Shown here piece by piece: positions 20,260-29,656 of a stretch of 64,000 bases of DNA (positions are counted from its first letter, which is position 1; the number at the start of each line of letters is the position of its first letter). The translations under genes and the position numbers were made by a program. The DNA comes from Bacillus sp. X1(2014) (lineage in GTDB: Bacteria; Bacillota; Bacilli; Bacillales_B; DSM-18226), in contig NZ_VEED01000001.1 of assembly GCF_007678255.1 (NCBI RefSeq), positions 310,001-374,000 on the forward strand. Reading direction: 5' to 3'. A model generated the notes under the pieces. The model ran no database searches and was not told the DNA's origin. It saw nothing but the letters and a program-made list of their open reading frames with translations.

Positions 20260-20300
20260 CTTTTAGAATAAAGATATTAAGTTTTTGAACTATGATAACA

Positions 20301-20334
20301 GTCCAGCTGCAGCGCCTAGAGGCTTCCGCTTTTT
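20301..20334 (-). repeat. Short solo copy of repeat family A
   Basis: Minus strand AAAAGCGGAAGCCTCTAGGC and then GCTGCAGCTGGAC: the two ends of the long family A repeat joined with the middle missing. It overlaps the ypuI stop codon region. Confidence 0.7.
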
Positions 20335-20821
20335 ATTTTGATTGGATCATTTTTGTTCTGTAGTCAGTTTCATAATACTCAAGTTCTTCCCTGATTCGTT
20401 GAAAGTCACCTTCTAAACTTTTAACCAACTGGACGATATTGTCTGATACAGTACGGTAAAATTTAATGGAATTTCTTCCAGTGTAAGCTGACCTACTGTC
20501 CTCATACCACGCATCATTCTTCGGTGAGAAAAACTCTTCAATACATTGATGGTAAATTTTATAAAGAGTCTTTTCCGCTGCTGCTTTTTGAAAAGGGTTG
20601 CCCTGCAAAATAACGGAGCATGCATCTAACCCTTCCTCGCTATAAACAGCTAATTTTCGTAAATTTGCAAAGATCAATTTATTATAGTTACGATCTTCTT
20701 CATTCTCTAAGTTTAATTGTGAAATAGTTGCTTCATTTAAAAAATTCTCCAATGTTAAAATGGACTTTCCTAGAAAACTCTTTACATCATTTAATTGTGT
20801 TTTTACCAATGTATTCCCCAT
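20333..20821 (-). CDS. ypuI: YpuI family protein (DUF3907)
   Basis: 162-residue, mostly alpha-helical cytoplasmic protein conserved at this locus next to dacB and scpB in Bacillus; function unknown. ATG 20821 has AGGGGGTACACA upstream and gives the family start MGNTLVKTQLNDVKSFLGKS; the frame extends to 20902 without a ribosome site. The final codons run into a short family A repeat (AAATGATCCAATC... then AAAAGCGGAAGC), so the repeat insertion may have set the 3' end. Confidence 0.8.
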   Translation of the reverse strand: MGNTLVKTQLNDVKSFLGKSILTLENFLNEATISQLNLENEEDRNYNKLIFANLRKLAVYSEEGLDACSVILQGNPFQKAAAEKTLYKIYHQCIEEFFSPKNDAWYEDSRSAYTGRNSIKFYRTVSDNIVQLVKSLEGDFQRIREELEYYETDYRTKMIQSK

Positions 20822-20858
20822 TGTGTACCCCCTGAATTTTTTTCTTCGTTTAGTATTC

Positions 20859-21278
20859 TTACTGTGGCTGCAAAATAAAATCAAGCGGAGAACGAAGCTC
20901 ATATAATTTTTTTTGATTTAGAGACAGAAATATTTCAGGTAATTTATTAAAATTGATATCTTGAAAATAAGAAGCAAATTCCTGCTTAGAATTAATATAA
21001 AGCCGTTTCCGGCTGCGCAGACCTGGGTTTTTCACGAGACAGACTAACGCTACAATATCTTTAAAGGCAATATCATGATCTTGCTGAACAAAAATTGGGT
21101 CTTGCTGGTATGGTGTAAAATCATGACGGATTTCATCAAAATACCTTACATATAGAACATGAAGGGTTTTTTCCTGTCCATCTTCATAAAAGGTAACGAT
21201 GCTTCTGTTAAAAAAATCCTCAGAAGTATTTGATTTTTCTTTTTCTAATTCAAACCCTTTGCACTCTTTAATTAACAA
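20859..21278 (-). CDS. Hypothetical protein between scpB and ypuI
   Basis: About 139 residues, not recognised. It looks like a soluble mixed alpha/beta protein with a central FYEDGQEKTLHVLYVRYFDE stretch and basic segment RSRKRLYINS. The preferred start is TTG 21278, preceded by CCAAGGAGTGAAATTAA; the open frame continues to a TTG at 21314 with a poorly spaced site. It lies 37 bases upstream of ypuI in the same direction, so co-transcription is likely. B. subtilis, from memory, has no gene here. Confidence 0.6.
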   Translation of the reverse strand: MLIKECKGFELEKEKSNTSEDFFNRSIVTFYEDGQEKTLHVLYVRYFDEIRHDFTPYQQDPIFVQQDHDIAFKDIVALVCLVKNPGLRSRKRLYINSKQEFASYFQDINFNKLPEIFLSLNQKKLYELRSPLDFILQPQ

Positions 21279-21397
21279 ATTAATTTCACTCCTTGGCCAA
21301 TGAAAATATGGCAAATAAATCTTATCAACTCACCTAGAAAGAATTGAATAATTTACTTAGATTCATTTTATCATAAATTCGGATAAGTATTTGAAAA

Positions 21398-21985
21398 TTA
21401 AGAATTAATCGTGTCCTGAAATTTCTCAAAAAATAAATCTGCCTCTTCTTGAACAAATTCCTCTTCAGCCTTTTCGGGAAGCTTAGGTAGTTCTTCAATA
21501 CTCTTTAAACCAAAGTAATCAAGAAACTCTTTTGTCGTTCCATATAAATAGGCTCTTCCAGTCCCTTCCGCACGACCAACCTCTTTGACCAATGCTTTTG
21601 CCATCAGAGTATGCAACGGTCTCTCTGTTTTGACACCACGTATTTCCTCGATTTCAGCCCGAGTTATTGGCTGTTTATAGGCAATGATCGCTAACGTTTC
21701 TAATGCTGCTTGTGACAATGTAGACGTATGCGGGGAATCAACTAACTTTTTTAAATAGGCAGCATTTTCTTTTTTCGTGGCAAGTTGGTATGTTCCCGCA
21801 AGCTGAACAATCATAATTCCCCTATTCGTATCACGATCATATTCTTTTTTCAAATCACCGATGATTTCATTTGCTTTTAGTTCATTTACTTCAAGGACCT
21901 CTGCTAGTTGTTTTAATGAAAGACCTTCATCTCCAGCAGCAAACAAAAGGCTCTCTAGAATGCTGTTCCAATTAATGATGTCCAA
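21398..21985 (-). CDS. scpB: Segregation and condensation protein B
   Basis: 195-residue kleisin-associated winged-helix (KITE) subunit of the Smc-ScpA-ScpB condensin that compacts and segregates chromosomes. Family motifs: [39 protein letters not shown] and GRAYLYGTT. The start is a TTG at 21985 with AAGGAG 9 bases upstream, overlapping the end of scpA by 14 bases, so expression is coupled. Confidence 0.95.
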   Translation of the reverse strand: MDIINWNSILESLLFAAGDEGLSLKQLAEVLEVNELKANEIIGDLKKEYDRDTNRGIMIVQLAGTYQLATKKENAAYLKKLVDSPHTSTLSQAALETLAIIAYKQPITRAEIEEIRGVKTERPLHTLMAKALVKEVGRAEGTGRAYLYGTTKEFLDYFGLKSIEELPKLPEKAEEEFVQEEADLFFEKFQDTINS

Positions 21986-22742
21986 TCATTTCTGCTCCTT
22001 CCTTTACTGCTTCAACATAAATATCTCCAAAGTTCTCTTGTTGCTGTGCATCGATTTCTTTTCTTTTTATTAGCTCTAAAATAGCCAAAAAAGTAACTAC
22101 AATATGGTCTTTAGTAGGATAAGGAAATAAATCATTAAAGTTTTTCCGACCTTTAAGCTGTTTTAATTCAGCCATAATTTCCGTCATTCTGGTATCAATC
22201 GATATTTCTTGGCGAGCAATCTTTGTAGCTATTGGGCGCTGAAGCTTCTTCCGTCGCATTAATTTTTGAAAAGCAGCAAGCATATCATATAGTGAAACAT
22301 TTAGCTCTGCTTTTTCAGGTTGGCTTTCCTTCGTAAACTCGGAGAGATCACTTGGCGGCTTTGTATAAATAAGCCCACGCTCTACTTCCATCGATTTTAA
22401 GTCATGTGCTGCTTCTTTATATTTTCGATATTCGATTAGCCGCTCAACAAGTTCATCTCTTGGGTCTTCTTCATATAAAATATCGGGATCCTCATAACCT
22501 GGATCCTCCTCATGTTTGGGTAAAAGCATTTTACTCTTAATGACAAGTAATGTCGCAGCCATTACCAAAAACTCGCTTGCAACATCTAATTTAAGCTCAT
22601 TCATTGTCTTAATATACATTAAATACTGCTCGGTTATTTGAGCAACTGGAATATCATATATGTCAATTTCAAGCCCATTAATTAAATGGAGCAACAAATC
22701 TAACGGTCCTTCAAATGCATCAATTTTCACCTGGTATGGCAT
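21972..22742 (-). CDS. scpA: Segregation and condensation protein A (kleisin)
   Basis: 256-residue kleisin that bridges the Smc heads in the bacterial condensin. The N-terminus [12 protein letters not shown] and the C-terminal winged helix ([16 protein letters not shown]) are characteristic; the middle is acidic ([17 protein letters not shown]). The ATG at 22742 gives the usual family start [14 protein letters not shown]. Operon with scpB. Confidence 0.95.
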   Translation of the reverse strand: MPYQVKIDAFEGPLDLLLHLINGLEIDIYDIPVAQITEQYLMYIKTMNELKLDVASEFLVMAATLLVIKSKMLLPKHEEDPGYEDPDILYEEDPRDELVERLIEYRKYKEAAHDLKSMEVERGLIYTKPPSDLSEFTKESQPEKAELNVSLYDMLAAFQKLMRRKKLQRPIATKIARQEISIDTRMTEIMAELKQLKGRKNFNDLFPYPTKDHIVVTFLAILELIKRKEIDAQQQENFGDIYVEAVKEGAEMIGHH

Positions 22743-22952
22743 TGTACTTCACCAAAATTCTTTAAATATAAGTTGTTAATTATTCACTTCGACTATTAAT
22801 AGTATAGAGGATTAAATAAGGTTATCCAATAGAAAAATCCACTTCATGAGGGAATATTATCAAATCATGATGTTTGCCCATAACAATGGACAAATATCTT
22901 ACATATGATGACAAGGAAAAGAACAAAACATCATTTTTAGGAGGTAATATAT

Positions 22953-23039
22953 ATGTCTGATGGATTTGGATCCGGATTTGCTTTAATTGTAGTTCTATTT
23001 ATCTTGTTAATTATCGTTGGTGCTTCCTGGGTTTATTAA
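22953..23039 (+). CDS. YjcZ-family small sporulation membrane protein
   Basis: 28-residue protein starting MSDGFGSGFALIVVLFILLI, a glycine/serine-rich head followed by one transmembrane helix and a short WVY tail, typical of the YjcZ/YqfT-type tiny spore proteins. ATG 22953 follows TTAGGAGGTAATATAT, a strong ribosome site. A terminator follows about 70 bases later, and the gene is transcribed divergently from scpA. Paralogues of this family are produced late in sporulation; the exact role is unknown. Confidence 0.85.
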   Translation: MSDGFGSGFALIVVLFILLIIVGASWVY

Positions 23040-23110
23040 TTAGACAGGAAGGCTGAAGAACTACTACAAAACCAGTTCATTAAAGCAGCCATTAACGTTA
23101 GACTTACTGG

Positions 23111-23130
23111 ACCCGTCTTTCATGACGGGT
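23111..23130 (+). terminator. Terminator after the YjcZ-type gene
   Basis: ACCCGTC / GACGGGT with loop TTTCAT, followed by TTTTTTATTT. Confidence 0.88.
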
Positions 23131-23199
23131 TTTTTTATTTATCCGAGACAGCATATAACTGTGATACACTATACATAATTAAAATAAGGGGGGGATTGC

Positions 23200-23721
23200 T
23201 TGTACCCGAGCGAGTATATCCATTTTTTAGCTCATTTCCATGGAGACCGTGATTATTTTGAATGCCATGAACTCCTTGAAGACTATTGGAAAAAGACAGA
23301 TTCGAGAAACAAAAATTCTATCTGGGTTGGCTTCATATTATTATCCGTTTCTCTTTATCATCATCGTCGAAATAATTTTAGCGGTGCACAGCGGACGTTA
23401 GCTAAAGCAATTAAAATTTTTGAATTACAACCGGATACCATAACTAAACTTGGAGTAAACCCCGTGAGGCTTATCCATTTATTACAGGAACAAATATCGT
23501 TACTTCAGAATGGTGAATGCTATCGAAGCATCTCTATCCCGATCTTTGACACTTCCTTAAGTGAATTAGCGAAAAAAACATGTGAACAAAAAGGGTTTTT
23601 TTGGGGAAACCAAAGTGATATGACAAATAAATTCATTATTGACCGTCATAAATTACGCGACAGAACCAGTATAATCGAAGAAAGAATGCAGTCATTAAAG
23701 ACACGAAAAGGCAGCGAATAA
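23200..23721 (+). CDS. ypuF: DUF309 protein YpuF
   Basis: 173-residue protein of the DUF309 family: the conserved HFHGDRDYFECHELLEDYWK and an HHRRNN-FSGAQRTLAKA segment form the helical core, which may bind a metal through its histidines and glutamates (inference). Function unknown. The start is a TTG at 23200 with AAGGGGGGGATTGC upstream. Its position between scpA and ribT is conserved in Bacillus. Confidence 0.85.
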   Translation: MYPSEYIHFLAHFHGDRDYFECHELLEDYWKKTDSRNKNSIWVGFILLSVSLYHHRRNNFSGAQRTLAKAIKIFELQPDTITKLGVNPVRLIHLLQEQISLLQNGECYRSISIPIFDTSLSELAKKTCEQKGFFWGNQSDMTNKFIIDRHKLRDRTSIIEERMQSLKTRKGSE

Positions 23722-23740
23722 ATTCTTATTCACTGCCTTT
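23707..23740. terminator. Bidirectional terminator between ypuF and ribT
   Basis: AAAGGCAG-c-GAATAA / TTATTC-a-CTGCCTTT hairpin spanning the ypuF stop codon, with T-run after (plus) and complementary run on the other side. Confidence 0.75.
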
Positions 23741-23752
23741 TTGAAGGTAAGA

Positions 23753-24103
<351 letters not shown>

Positions 24104-24274
24104 TTAGATCCCTCATTAAATTAAATAAACCGATTAAAGTGATGGTTTAACAATAGTATATTTTTACCAAGTAGCTGAATATTAAACACTATTCATTATA
24201 TGTACTAAAAGTTATTATGTTTCATCAATCACCATGATACATAATAAATGGTCAATCATCAATGAAAATTATTA

Positions 24275-24370
24275 TTAGTGTTTCGGTCCGATAAAAATCC
24301 AATAGATAATTCCCCATAAAATCGACACACCAATAAGAATACAAAATATAATCCAGTTGCTTCTCTTCAT
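24275..24370 (-). CDS. Small single-pass membrane protein, 31 residues
   Basis: Short ORF beginning MKRSNWIIFCILIGVSILWG and ending FIGPKH. A basic head, one hydrophobic helix and polar tail fit a small membrane protein. The ATG at 24370 has TTTGGAGGAAATATTTGA upstream, an excellent ribosome site. No family is recognised. The 171 bases between it and ribT hold nothing I can assign. Confidence 0.65.
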   Translation of the reverse strand: MKRSNWIIFCILIGVSILWGIIYWIFIGPKH

Positions 24371-24600
24371 TCAAATATTTCCTCCAAAAGAATATTGAAG
24401 ATGTTGTACTGACCTTCATTCTACACTATTTTACAAAAATAAGCTATTCTACTTACATATTCTACATTTTTTCGAGCAAGATTTACTTTTCTATGAAACT
24501 TCAAGCTTGTTATTTACGTTATTATTATTGAATTAGGTTATATTATAATAACAGAATCTCTATACTTTCATGATTACCTGTAAATTCCGAGGAGGAAACT

Positions 24601-25464
24601 ATGAAAAAAACTATTATTTATTTCATCTTGGCTTTTTTAATTTTCAATCCAATTCGCACCTTTGCTGATGTAGCAGAAGGTGACATGATTGTTACATTAG
24701 GTCAAAATTTAACTGAAGATCAGAAGAAGACACTTTTATTAGAAATGGGTGCTCCTGATGATGTTCAGATTGTCACTGTCACAAACGAGGAAGAACACCA
24801 GTATTTAGGGAAATATGTATCAAAATCGCTGATCGGGACAAAAGCCATTTCATCATCGGCGATCACCATCCAACCGAAAGGTGCGGGTATAACGGTTGAA
24901 ACGAAGAATATTAATTGGGTTACGGACGAGATGTACATCAATGCCCTAATAACAGCAGGGGTAAAGGATGCAAAAATTTATATAACGGCCCCGATTACTG
25001 TTTCTGGAACTGCAGCATTAACAGGGATTATAAAAGCCTACGAGATATCTGCTGATAAAACCATTCCGGAAGATGTAAAACAGGCAGCAAATCAAGAAAT
25101 GGTCGAAACTGCGAAACTAGGTGACTCCATTGGTGATAAGAATGCAGCCGCGTTAATTGCTAAGATTAAAGAAGAAATTGCAAAGAATAAACCAAAAAAT
25201 GATCAAGAATTACAAAATATTATCGAACAAGCCGCAAAGGATTTAAATGTAAAGCTAACAGATGAAGAAATGCAGCGGCTAATAGACTTTTTTAACAAGC
25301 TAAAGGATTTAAACATTGACTGGAATCAAGTTAGCGATCAACTAAATAAAGCGAAGGATCGAATTTCTAATTTTCTTCAGTCGGAAGAAGGGCAAGGTTT
25401 TTTAGATAAGTTAAAACAATTTTTCACCTGGCTGATTGATACGATTAAGTCGATATTCTCTTAA
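24601..25464 (+). CDS. ypuA: Secreted DUF1002 protein YpuA
   Basis: 287 residues: signal peptide (about 1-22, cleavage near TFADVAEG), then the DUF1002 domain (GDMIVTLGQNLTEDQKKTLL; ITAPITVSGTAALTGIIKAYE) and a helical C-terminal region rich in lysine and aspartate (about 175-285). Matches YpuA, found next to lysA in B. subtilis; function unknown, probably extracytoplasmic. ATG 24601 follows CGAGGAGGAAACT. A family C repeat begins 13 bases after the stop. Confidence 0.85.
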   Translation: MKKTIIYFILAFLIFNPIRTFADVAEGDMIVTLGQNLTEDQKKTLLLEMGAPDDVQIVTVTNEEEHQYLGKYVSKSLIGTKAISSSAITIQPKGAGITVETKNINWVTDEMYINALITAGVKDAKIYITAPITVSGTAALTGIIKAYEISADKTIPEDVKQAANQEMVETAKLGDSIGDKNAAALIAKIKEEIAKNKPKNDQELQNIIEQAAKDLNVKLTDEEMQRLIDFFNKLKDLNIDWNQVSDQLNKAKDRISNFLQSEEGQGFLDKLKQFFTWLIDTIKSIFS

Positions 25465-25477
25465 TATTATACTTGGG

Positions 25478-25600
25478 GATGTTGATTTCCGCTCCACGGC
25501 TTCGCTTTCCGGGGAGCCTCCTCGGCGCTTAAGCGCCTGTGGGGTCTCCCCTGCCCCGTACTCCCGCAGGAGTCTCGCACCTTCCGCTCCAATCAACATC
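25478..25600 (+). repeat. Dispersed palindromic repeat family C, copy C1
   Basis: Ends GATGTTGAT / ATCAACATC form a 9-bp terminal stem. The interior holds TTCCGCTCC, GGAGCCTCCTCGGCGC, GGGGTCTCCCCTGCCCCG and CTCCCGCAGGAGTCT, shared with C2 at 42855. GC-rich relative to its surroundings. ORFs across it are artefacts. Confidence 0.85.
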
Positions 25601-25639
25601 GTGCCAATATTATCAATGAGCATTAAAATATAAAAAAAT

Positions 25640-25663
25640 TGCCGCAGAAAAATTTCTGCGGCA
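25640..25663. terminator. Bidirectional terminator between ypuA and lysA
   Basis: TGCCGCAGAAA / TTTCTGCGGCA flanked by A- and T-runs on both sides, a few bases after the lysA stop. Confidence 0.88.
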
Positions 25664-25669
25664 GTTTTT

Positions 25670-26974
25670 TTATTTAAGTGGCAAATCATATTTTATTAAG
25701 TCCTCATATGTCTCTCTCTTAACCACAAGGGTTGCTATTCCGTTTTCTACGAATACAACTGCTGGACGCGGGATGCGGTTATAGTTATTCGACATTGAAT
25801 AGCCGTAGGCACCTGTACAAAAAACGGCGAGAATATCTTCTGCCCCTACATCTGGTAACGGTAAATCCCAAATCAACATGTCACCTGATTCACAGCATTT
25901 CCCAGCTATTGATACAGTTTCTTTTGCTTTAGTTAATGGTTTATTCGCAAGAACAGCCTCATATTTCGCCTGATAAAGGGCTGGTCGAATATTATCACTC
26001 ATTCCACCATCCACAGCTAAATACTTTCGTACACCAGGAACCTCTTTGGATGAACCCACTTTATAAAGAGTAATTCCGGCATCGCCAACAAGCGAACGTC
26101 CTGGCTCAATCCAAATTTCCGGCATTGTTAAAGAATAGCTATCTGTTAACTTTTTTACTTCTCGAATAATTTCACTCACGTATTGAGAAGGTGGAATGGG
26201 TTCATCTTCTTTCGTATAGCGGATTCCAAAGCCTCCGCCCAAATTTAATACTTTTGCTTCGAAGGAAAGCTCTCTTTTCCATGCTTCCATTTTTTCGACA
26301 ATCTTTTTGGCGGCTAATAAGAATCCAGTTGTTTCAAAAATTTGTGATCCAATATGGCAATGGAGACCAAGGACTTCAAAGTTATCATTTGTTAGTGCAA
26401 TTTTTAGCGCATCTTCCGCTTGTCCATTTTGAAGATCAAACCCAAATTTCGAATCTTCCTGCCCTGTTAAAATATAATCATGTGTATGGGCTTCGATACC
26501 AGGGGTCACCCGAAGCAAGATATTAACATGAGCATTTTTCTCTTTGGTAATGGTTTTTAAAAGGTCCAATTCTGAAAAATTATCCACTACGATGCAGCCA
26601 ATTTCATGTTCCAATGCCATTTCTAATTCTTCCCGGCTCTTATTGTTGCCGTGAAAATGAATTCTCTCGACAGGGAACCCTGCAGCAATAGCAGTATACA
26701 ATTCTCCGCCCGATACGACATCTAGTGACAATCCTTCTTCCTCGGCGAGTTGAATCATTGCAATGGTTGAAAAGGCTTTGCTAGCATAGGCAACCTGCGC
26801 CTTGATTTCTTGTTCTTCAAAGGCCCGTTTAAAGGATTGAGCCCTTTCACGCATTAATGCTACATCATATACATATAGGGGCGTTCCATATTCTTTCGCC
26901 AACTCAATAGAATCAACCCCGCCAATTTCTAGATTTCCGTTTTTGTTTACGCCTGTTGTCCCGTAAAAATACAT
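25670..26974 (-). CDS. lysA: Diaminopimelate decarboxylase
   Basis: 434-residue PLP enzyme converting meso-diaminopimelate to L-lysine, the last step of lysine biosynthesis. The PLP lysine lies in VAYASKAF, with HFHGNNKS, LNLGGGFG and the substrate-site CCESGD motif also seen. ATG 26974 follows GGGAGAGAGGGAAGGGT and gives the family N-terminus MYFYGTTGVNKNGNLEIGG; the open frame reaches 27001 without support. It follows spoVAF by 158 bases, as in B. subtilis. No lysine riboswitch is seen upstream. Confidence 0.95.
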   Translation of the reverse strand: MYFYGTTGVNKNGNLEIGGVDSIELAKEYGTPLYVYDVALMRERAQSFKRAFEEQEIKAQVAYASKAFSTIAMIQLAEEEGLSLDVVSGGELYTAIAAGFPVERIHFHGNNKSREELEMALEHEIGCIVVDNFSELDLLKTITKEKNAHVNILLRVTPGIEAHTHDYILTGQEDSKFGFDLQNGQAEDALKIALTNDNFEVLGLHCHIGSQIFETTGFLLAAKKIVEKMEAWKRELSFEAKVLNLGGGFGIRYTKEDEPIPPSQYVSEIIREVKKLTDSYSLTMPEIWIEPGRSLVGDAGITLYKVGSSKEVPGVRKYLAVDGGMSDNIRPALYQAKYEAVLANKPLTKAKETVSIAGKCCESGDMLIWDLPLPDVGAEDILAVFCTGAYGYSMSNNYNRIPRPAVVFVENGIATLVVKRETYEDLIKYDLPLK

Positions 26975-27132
26975 ACCCTTCCCTCTCTCCCAATCGCTCA
27001 CTATAGTTTATGCGGACAATCATAAAAGATAATAATAAATAGACAGAATCTACAAAAGATACTGCCTATTTTTCATGCTTTATCCCTTTATTTAATTAAA
27101 AATACTTTAGCATACCTGTTAGAAAAGTGCAA

Positions 27133-28623
27133 TTATTTCTCGTTTGCTTTAGGAGGCTGCCGGTAACGATTTCTAGGGTGAACAATACTTGGTCTAAGGA
27201 TAGAACCTGGTATGGCTCTGCGCACAATGATTTGCAAAAATCCTTTCGGTTCAAAAGGAAGGAAAGGCCACAGATATGGTGTATTAAGGGCACGTATTTT
27301 TACAAGGAAAAGAAAGAATACTGTTGCCCCGATAACAAATCCTGGCAGATGAAACAACGACACAAGAATTAACAGAGTTAATCGTCCAATTTTGTTTGCT
27401 ACGCTTAATTCATAACTTGGGGTTGTAAAGGAACCAATCCCTGCAACTGCAACATACAAGATTACTTCTGGAACAAACAGCCCCACGCTAATCGCAATCT
27501 GTCCAATTAATACCGCTGCAATTAAACCCATTGCAGTCGAAAGTGGAGTGGGTGTATGTATGGCGGCCAATCGTAAAAACTCAATCCCAAAATCAGCCAA
27601 GAAAATTTGAACAATAATCGGGATATTTGTTGTTTCATTTGGTCCAATAAACGATAATCTTTCAGGTAATAAGGATGGTTCTAATACGAATAACATCCAT
27701 AGTGGGAGGAGTAAAATAGACGTTAGTACGCCTAAAAAACGCGTCCAACGCAAAAATGTTCCCATTGCAGGAGATTCGCGAAATTCTTCTGCATGCTGTA
27801 CATGGTGGAAGTATGTCGTTGGAGTGATTATGACACTTGGGGAGGTGTCAACATAAATTACAACATGCCCTTCCAGAATATGTGTTGCAGCGATATCAGC
27901 ACGCTCCGTATATCTTACGAGCGGGAAGGGATTCCAACCCTGTTTTAAAATGAATTCTTCTATGGTTTTATCGGCCATTGGAATTCCATCTGTTTTAATT
28001 GCTTGAATTTCTTTCCTGATCACATTGACCATATCTGGATCTGCAACATCCTCTAAATACCCTAAAGCCACATCTGCCTTTGACCGTTCTCCAACCTTTA
28101 GCATTTCAAAGCGAAGACGTTCATCCCGAATACGCCGCCTCGTTAACGCAGTATTTAAAATAATATTTTCAACAAACCCATCACGGGAACCTCTAACCAC
28201 CTTTTCTGTATCAGGTTCTTGAGGCTGCCTGCCTGGATAGCTTCTGACATCAACGACAAAAGCTGTATTTTCCCCTTCCATTACTACAGCAACTAATCCG
28301 GACAAAACCTTATCAACAATGTAATCTAGTGTAGTAGCTTGTTCAACCGATTGATTAATTAGCCTATTTTCAATTACCTTAAAGAAATCTGATGATAATT
28401 TTTCATGGTCATTGATTTCAACTAATTCTTCAATTAATTCAATTACGAAGCGGGAATCACATAAGCCATTTACATAGTAGATATGTACGTCTTTTTTGAG
28501 GATTTTTAATTTCCTCACACCAAAATCAAAGCTTTTCCCTAGGCCAACCCGTTGTTTCATATAGTTTTCAATTTCATTTACTGATTCAGGGATTGGCCAG
28601 TTTTGTTCGTTACTTCTTGACAT
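27133..28623 (-). CDS. spoVAF: Stage V sporulation protein AF (GerA-type)
   Basis: 496-residue protein of the GerA A-subunit family: a large N-terminal soluble domain (about 1-290) followed by about five transmembrane helices (from about 300 on) including [19 protein letters not shown] and the proline-rich end. In Bacillus it forms a complex with FigP and modulates germination together with SpoVAEa. ATG 28623 follows AAAGGAGTGGCTTCC. It overlaps spoVAEa by 14 bases. Confidence 0.92.
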   Translation of the reverse strand: MSRSNEQNWPIPESVNEIENYMKQRVGLGKSFDFGVRKLKILKKDVHIYYVNGLCDSRFVIELIEELVEINDHEKLSSDFFKVIENRLINQSVEQATTLDYIVDKVLSGLVAVVMEGENTAFVVDVRSYPGRQPQEPDTEKVVRGSRDGFVENIILNTALTRRRIRDERLRFEMLKVGERSKADVALGYLEDVADPDMVNVIRKEIQAIKTDGIPMADKTIEEFILKQGWNPFPLVRYTERADIAATHILEGHVVIYVDTSPSVIITPTTYFHHVQHAEEFRESPAMGTFLRWTRFLGVLTSILLLPLWMLFVLEPSLLPERLSFIGPNETTNIPIIVQIFLADFGIEFLRLAAIHTPTPLSTAMGLIAAVLIGQIAISVGLFVPEVILYVAVAGIGSFTTPSYELSVANKIGRLTLLILVSLFHLPGFVIGATVFFLFLVKIRALNTPYLWPFLPFEPKGFLQIIVRRAIPGSILRPSIVHPRNRYRQPPKANEK

Positions 28624-29185
28624 GGAAGCCACTCCTTTCAAGTATAAGCTCCACTGCTTTTTTCGTTATCGGGGAACCTTTTTTGTAGGAGTCATGTCTA
28701 GCCATCTTGCCAATATCACCAATTCCTACGATGATAGGTACCTCCAATTCATCAAGGCAGTATACTGTATCACCATTTATTCTCCCGATTTCAAGCTCAG
28801 GTATACCAAATTTATCTACTCCATAGGGAGTTAAATTTCCATCACGATCGATACTTACGTCCACCCTCGACCATTCTTCATGTCTTGATTTTGCTGCAAC
28901 CGCAATAATACCTAGAACTTCAATATCTTTATGCCCCGCTACATATTTCAAAGCATTCTCACCAGCACCTTCTCCAACTATGCCACTATCATCAAACATC
29001 ACTAATACAGGATCGTGAGGGGTCTTTTTTATTAACTGGACAATTTTCTCGCCGGTTAAGGTTGACGGATTCCCTTGGGAACTAGAAATACATCTGCCGC
29101 CTACTTCCTTGGCAACATGTTCTACTGCTTTCTTAGCATATTCATCACCGTCAGTAATTAAAATAACGCGCCTCCGAATGCTCAT
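28610..29185 (-). CDS. spoVAEA: Stage V sporulation protein AEa
   Basis: 191-residue soluble protein with a Rossmann/Toprim-like start ([22 protein letters not shown]) and [11 protein letters not shown], matching SpoVAEa, a minor spoVA product in spore DPA channel function or germination. ATG 29185 has AAAGGACATCACACA. It is followed directly by spoVAF but preceded, unusually, by spoVAB rather than by spoVAEb. Confidence 0.88.
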   Translation of the reverse strand: MSIRRRVILITDGDEYAKKAVEHVAKEVGGRCISSSQGNPSTLTGEKIVQLIKKTPHDPVLVMFDDSGIVGEGAGENALKYVAGHKDIEVLGIIAVAAKSRHEEWSRVDVSIDRDGNLTPYGVDKFGIPELEIGRINGDTVYCLDELEVPIIVGIGDIGKMARHDSYKKGSPITKKAVELILERSGFHVKK

Positions 29186-29233
29186 TGTGTGATGTCCTTT
29201 CTTTGCCCAAGTTAAAGATTCTTCCCAATAGGG

Positions 29234-29656
29234 TTAATGATGTACAAAATAAACCCATTGAAATATTGACCCCGCTATTTTTCCTAATACGATTGCCATG
29301 ATTAATATAACAATCTCGCCATCCAATCGGATTCTTTTGGCAAGAATGGGCAAAACATTTAATACCTCGGTGAGGGCTGCAGCTAGCATCCCATAAAAAA
29401 TTCCACCTGTAATTCCGAGAAGAATTAATGAAAAAGAAGGAATATGTAAAACAGGATCTCTCAGACTTGCACCTACTCCAGCGAGTGCTCCTAACACAAC
29501 TGCCCACTCATAGTGCTGGATCATTTTCATTGTTTTACTTAGTTGCGTCAGTCTCGGGATAATCCCTAATACCGTTAGAAAAGCTACAAACCCAGAACCT
29601 ACTGCCAGTCCACTTGCTATACCTAAAAAAAGGATGGAAATGATCTTAATCGTCAC
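29234..29656 (-). CDS. spoVAB: Stage V sporulation protein AB
   Basis: 140-residue integral membrane protein with four or five helices, matching SpoVAB (GLAVGSGFVAFLTVLGIIPRL; GITGGIFYGMLAAALTEVLN). Needed for dipicolinic acid uptake into the forespore in B. subtilis. It overlaps spoVAA by 11 bases. The next gene, 48 bases on, is spoVAEa; spoVAC, spoVAD and spoVAEb, which belong here in B. subtilis, are absent. Confidence 0.9.
   Translation of the reverse strand: MTIKIISILFLGIASGLAVGSGFVAFLTVLGIIPRLTQLSKTMKMIQHYEWAVVLGALAGVGASLRDPVLHIPSFSLILLGITGGIFYGMLAAALTEVLNVLPILAKRIRLDGEIVILIMAIVLGKIAGSIFQWVYFVHH

Noticed and set aside
25411..25689. ORFs across the GC-rich block on both strands near 25436-25689
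   Set aside because: They run through the family C repeat and the lysA terminator; the same block recurs at 42855 without coding.
27002..27132. Lysine riboswitch before lysA
   Set aside because: The 158-base spoVAF-lysA interval shows no conserved L-box blocks or terminator.
29151..29507. 118-residue minus-strand ORF overlapping spoVAB and spoVAEa
   Set aside because: It is an out-of-frame shadow of spoVAB with an implausible composition (many Cys, Ser and Arg).
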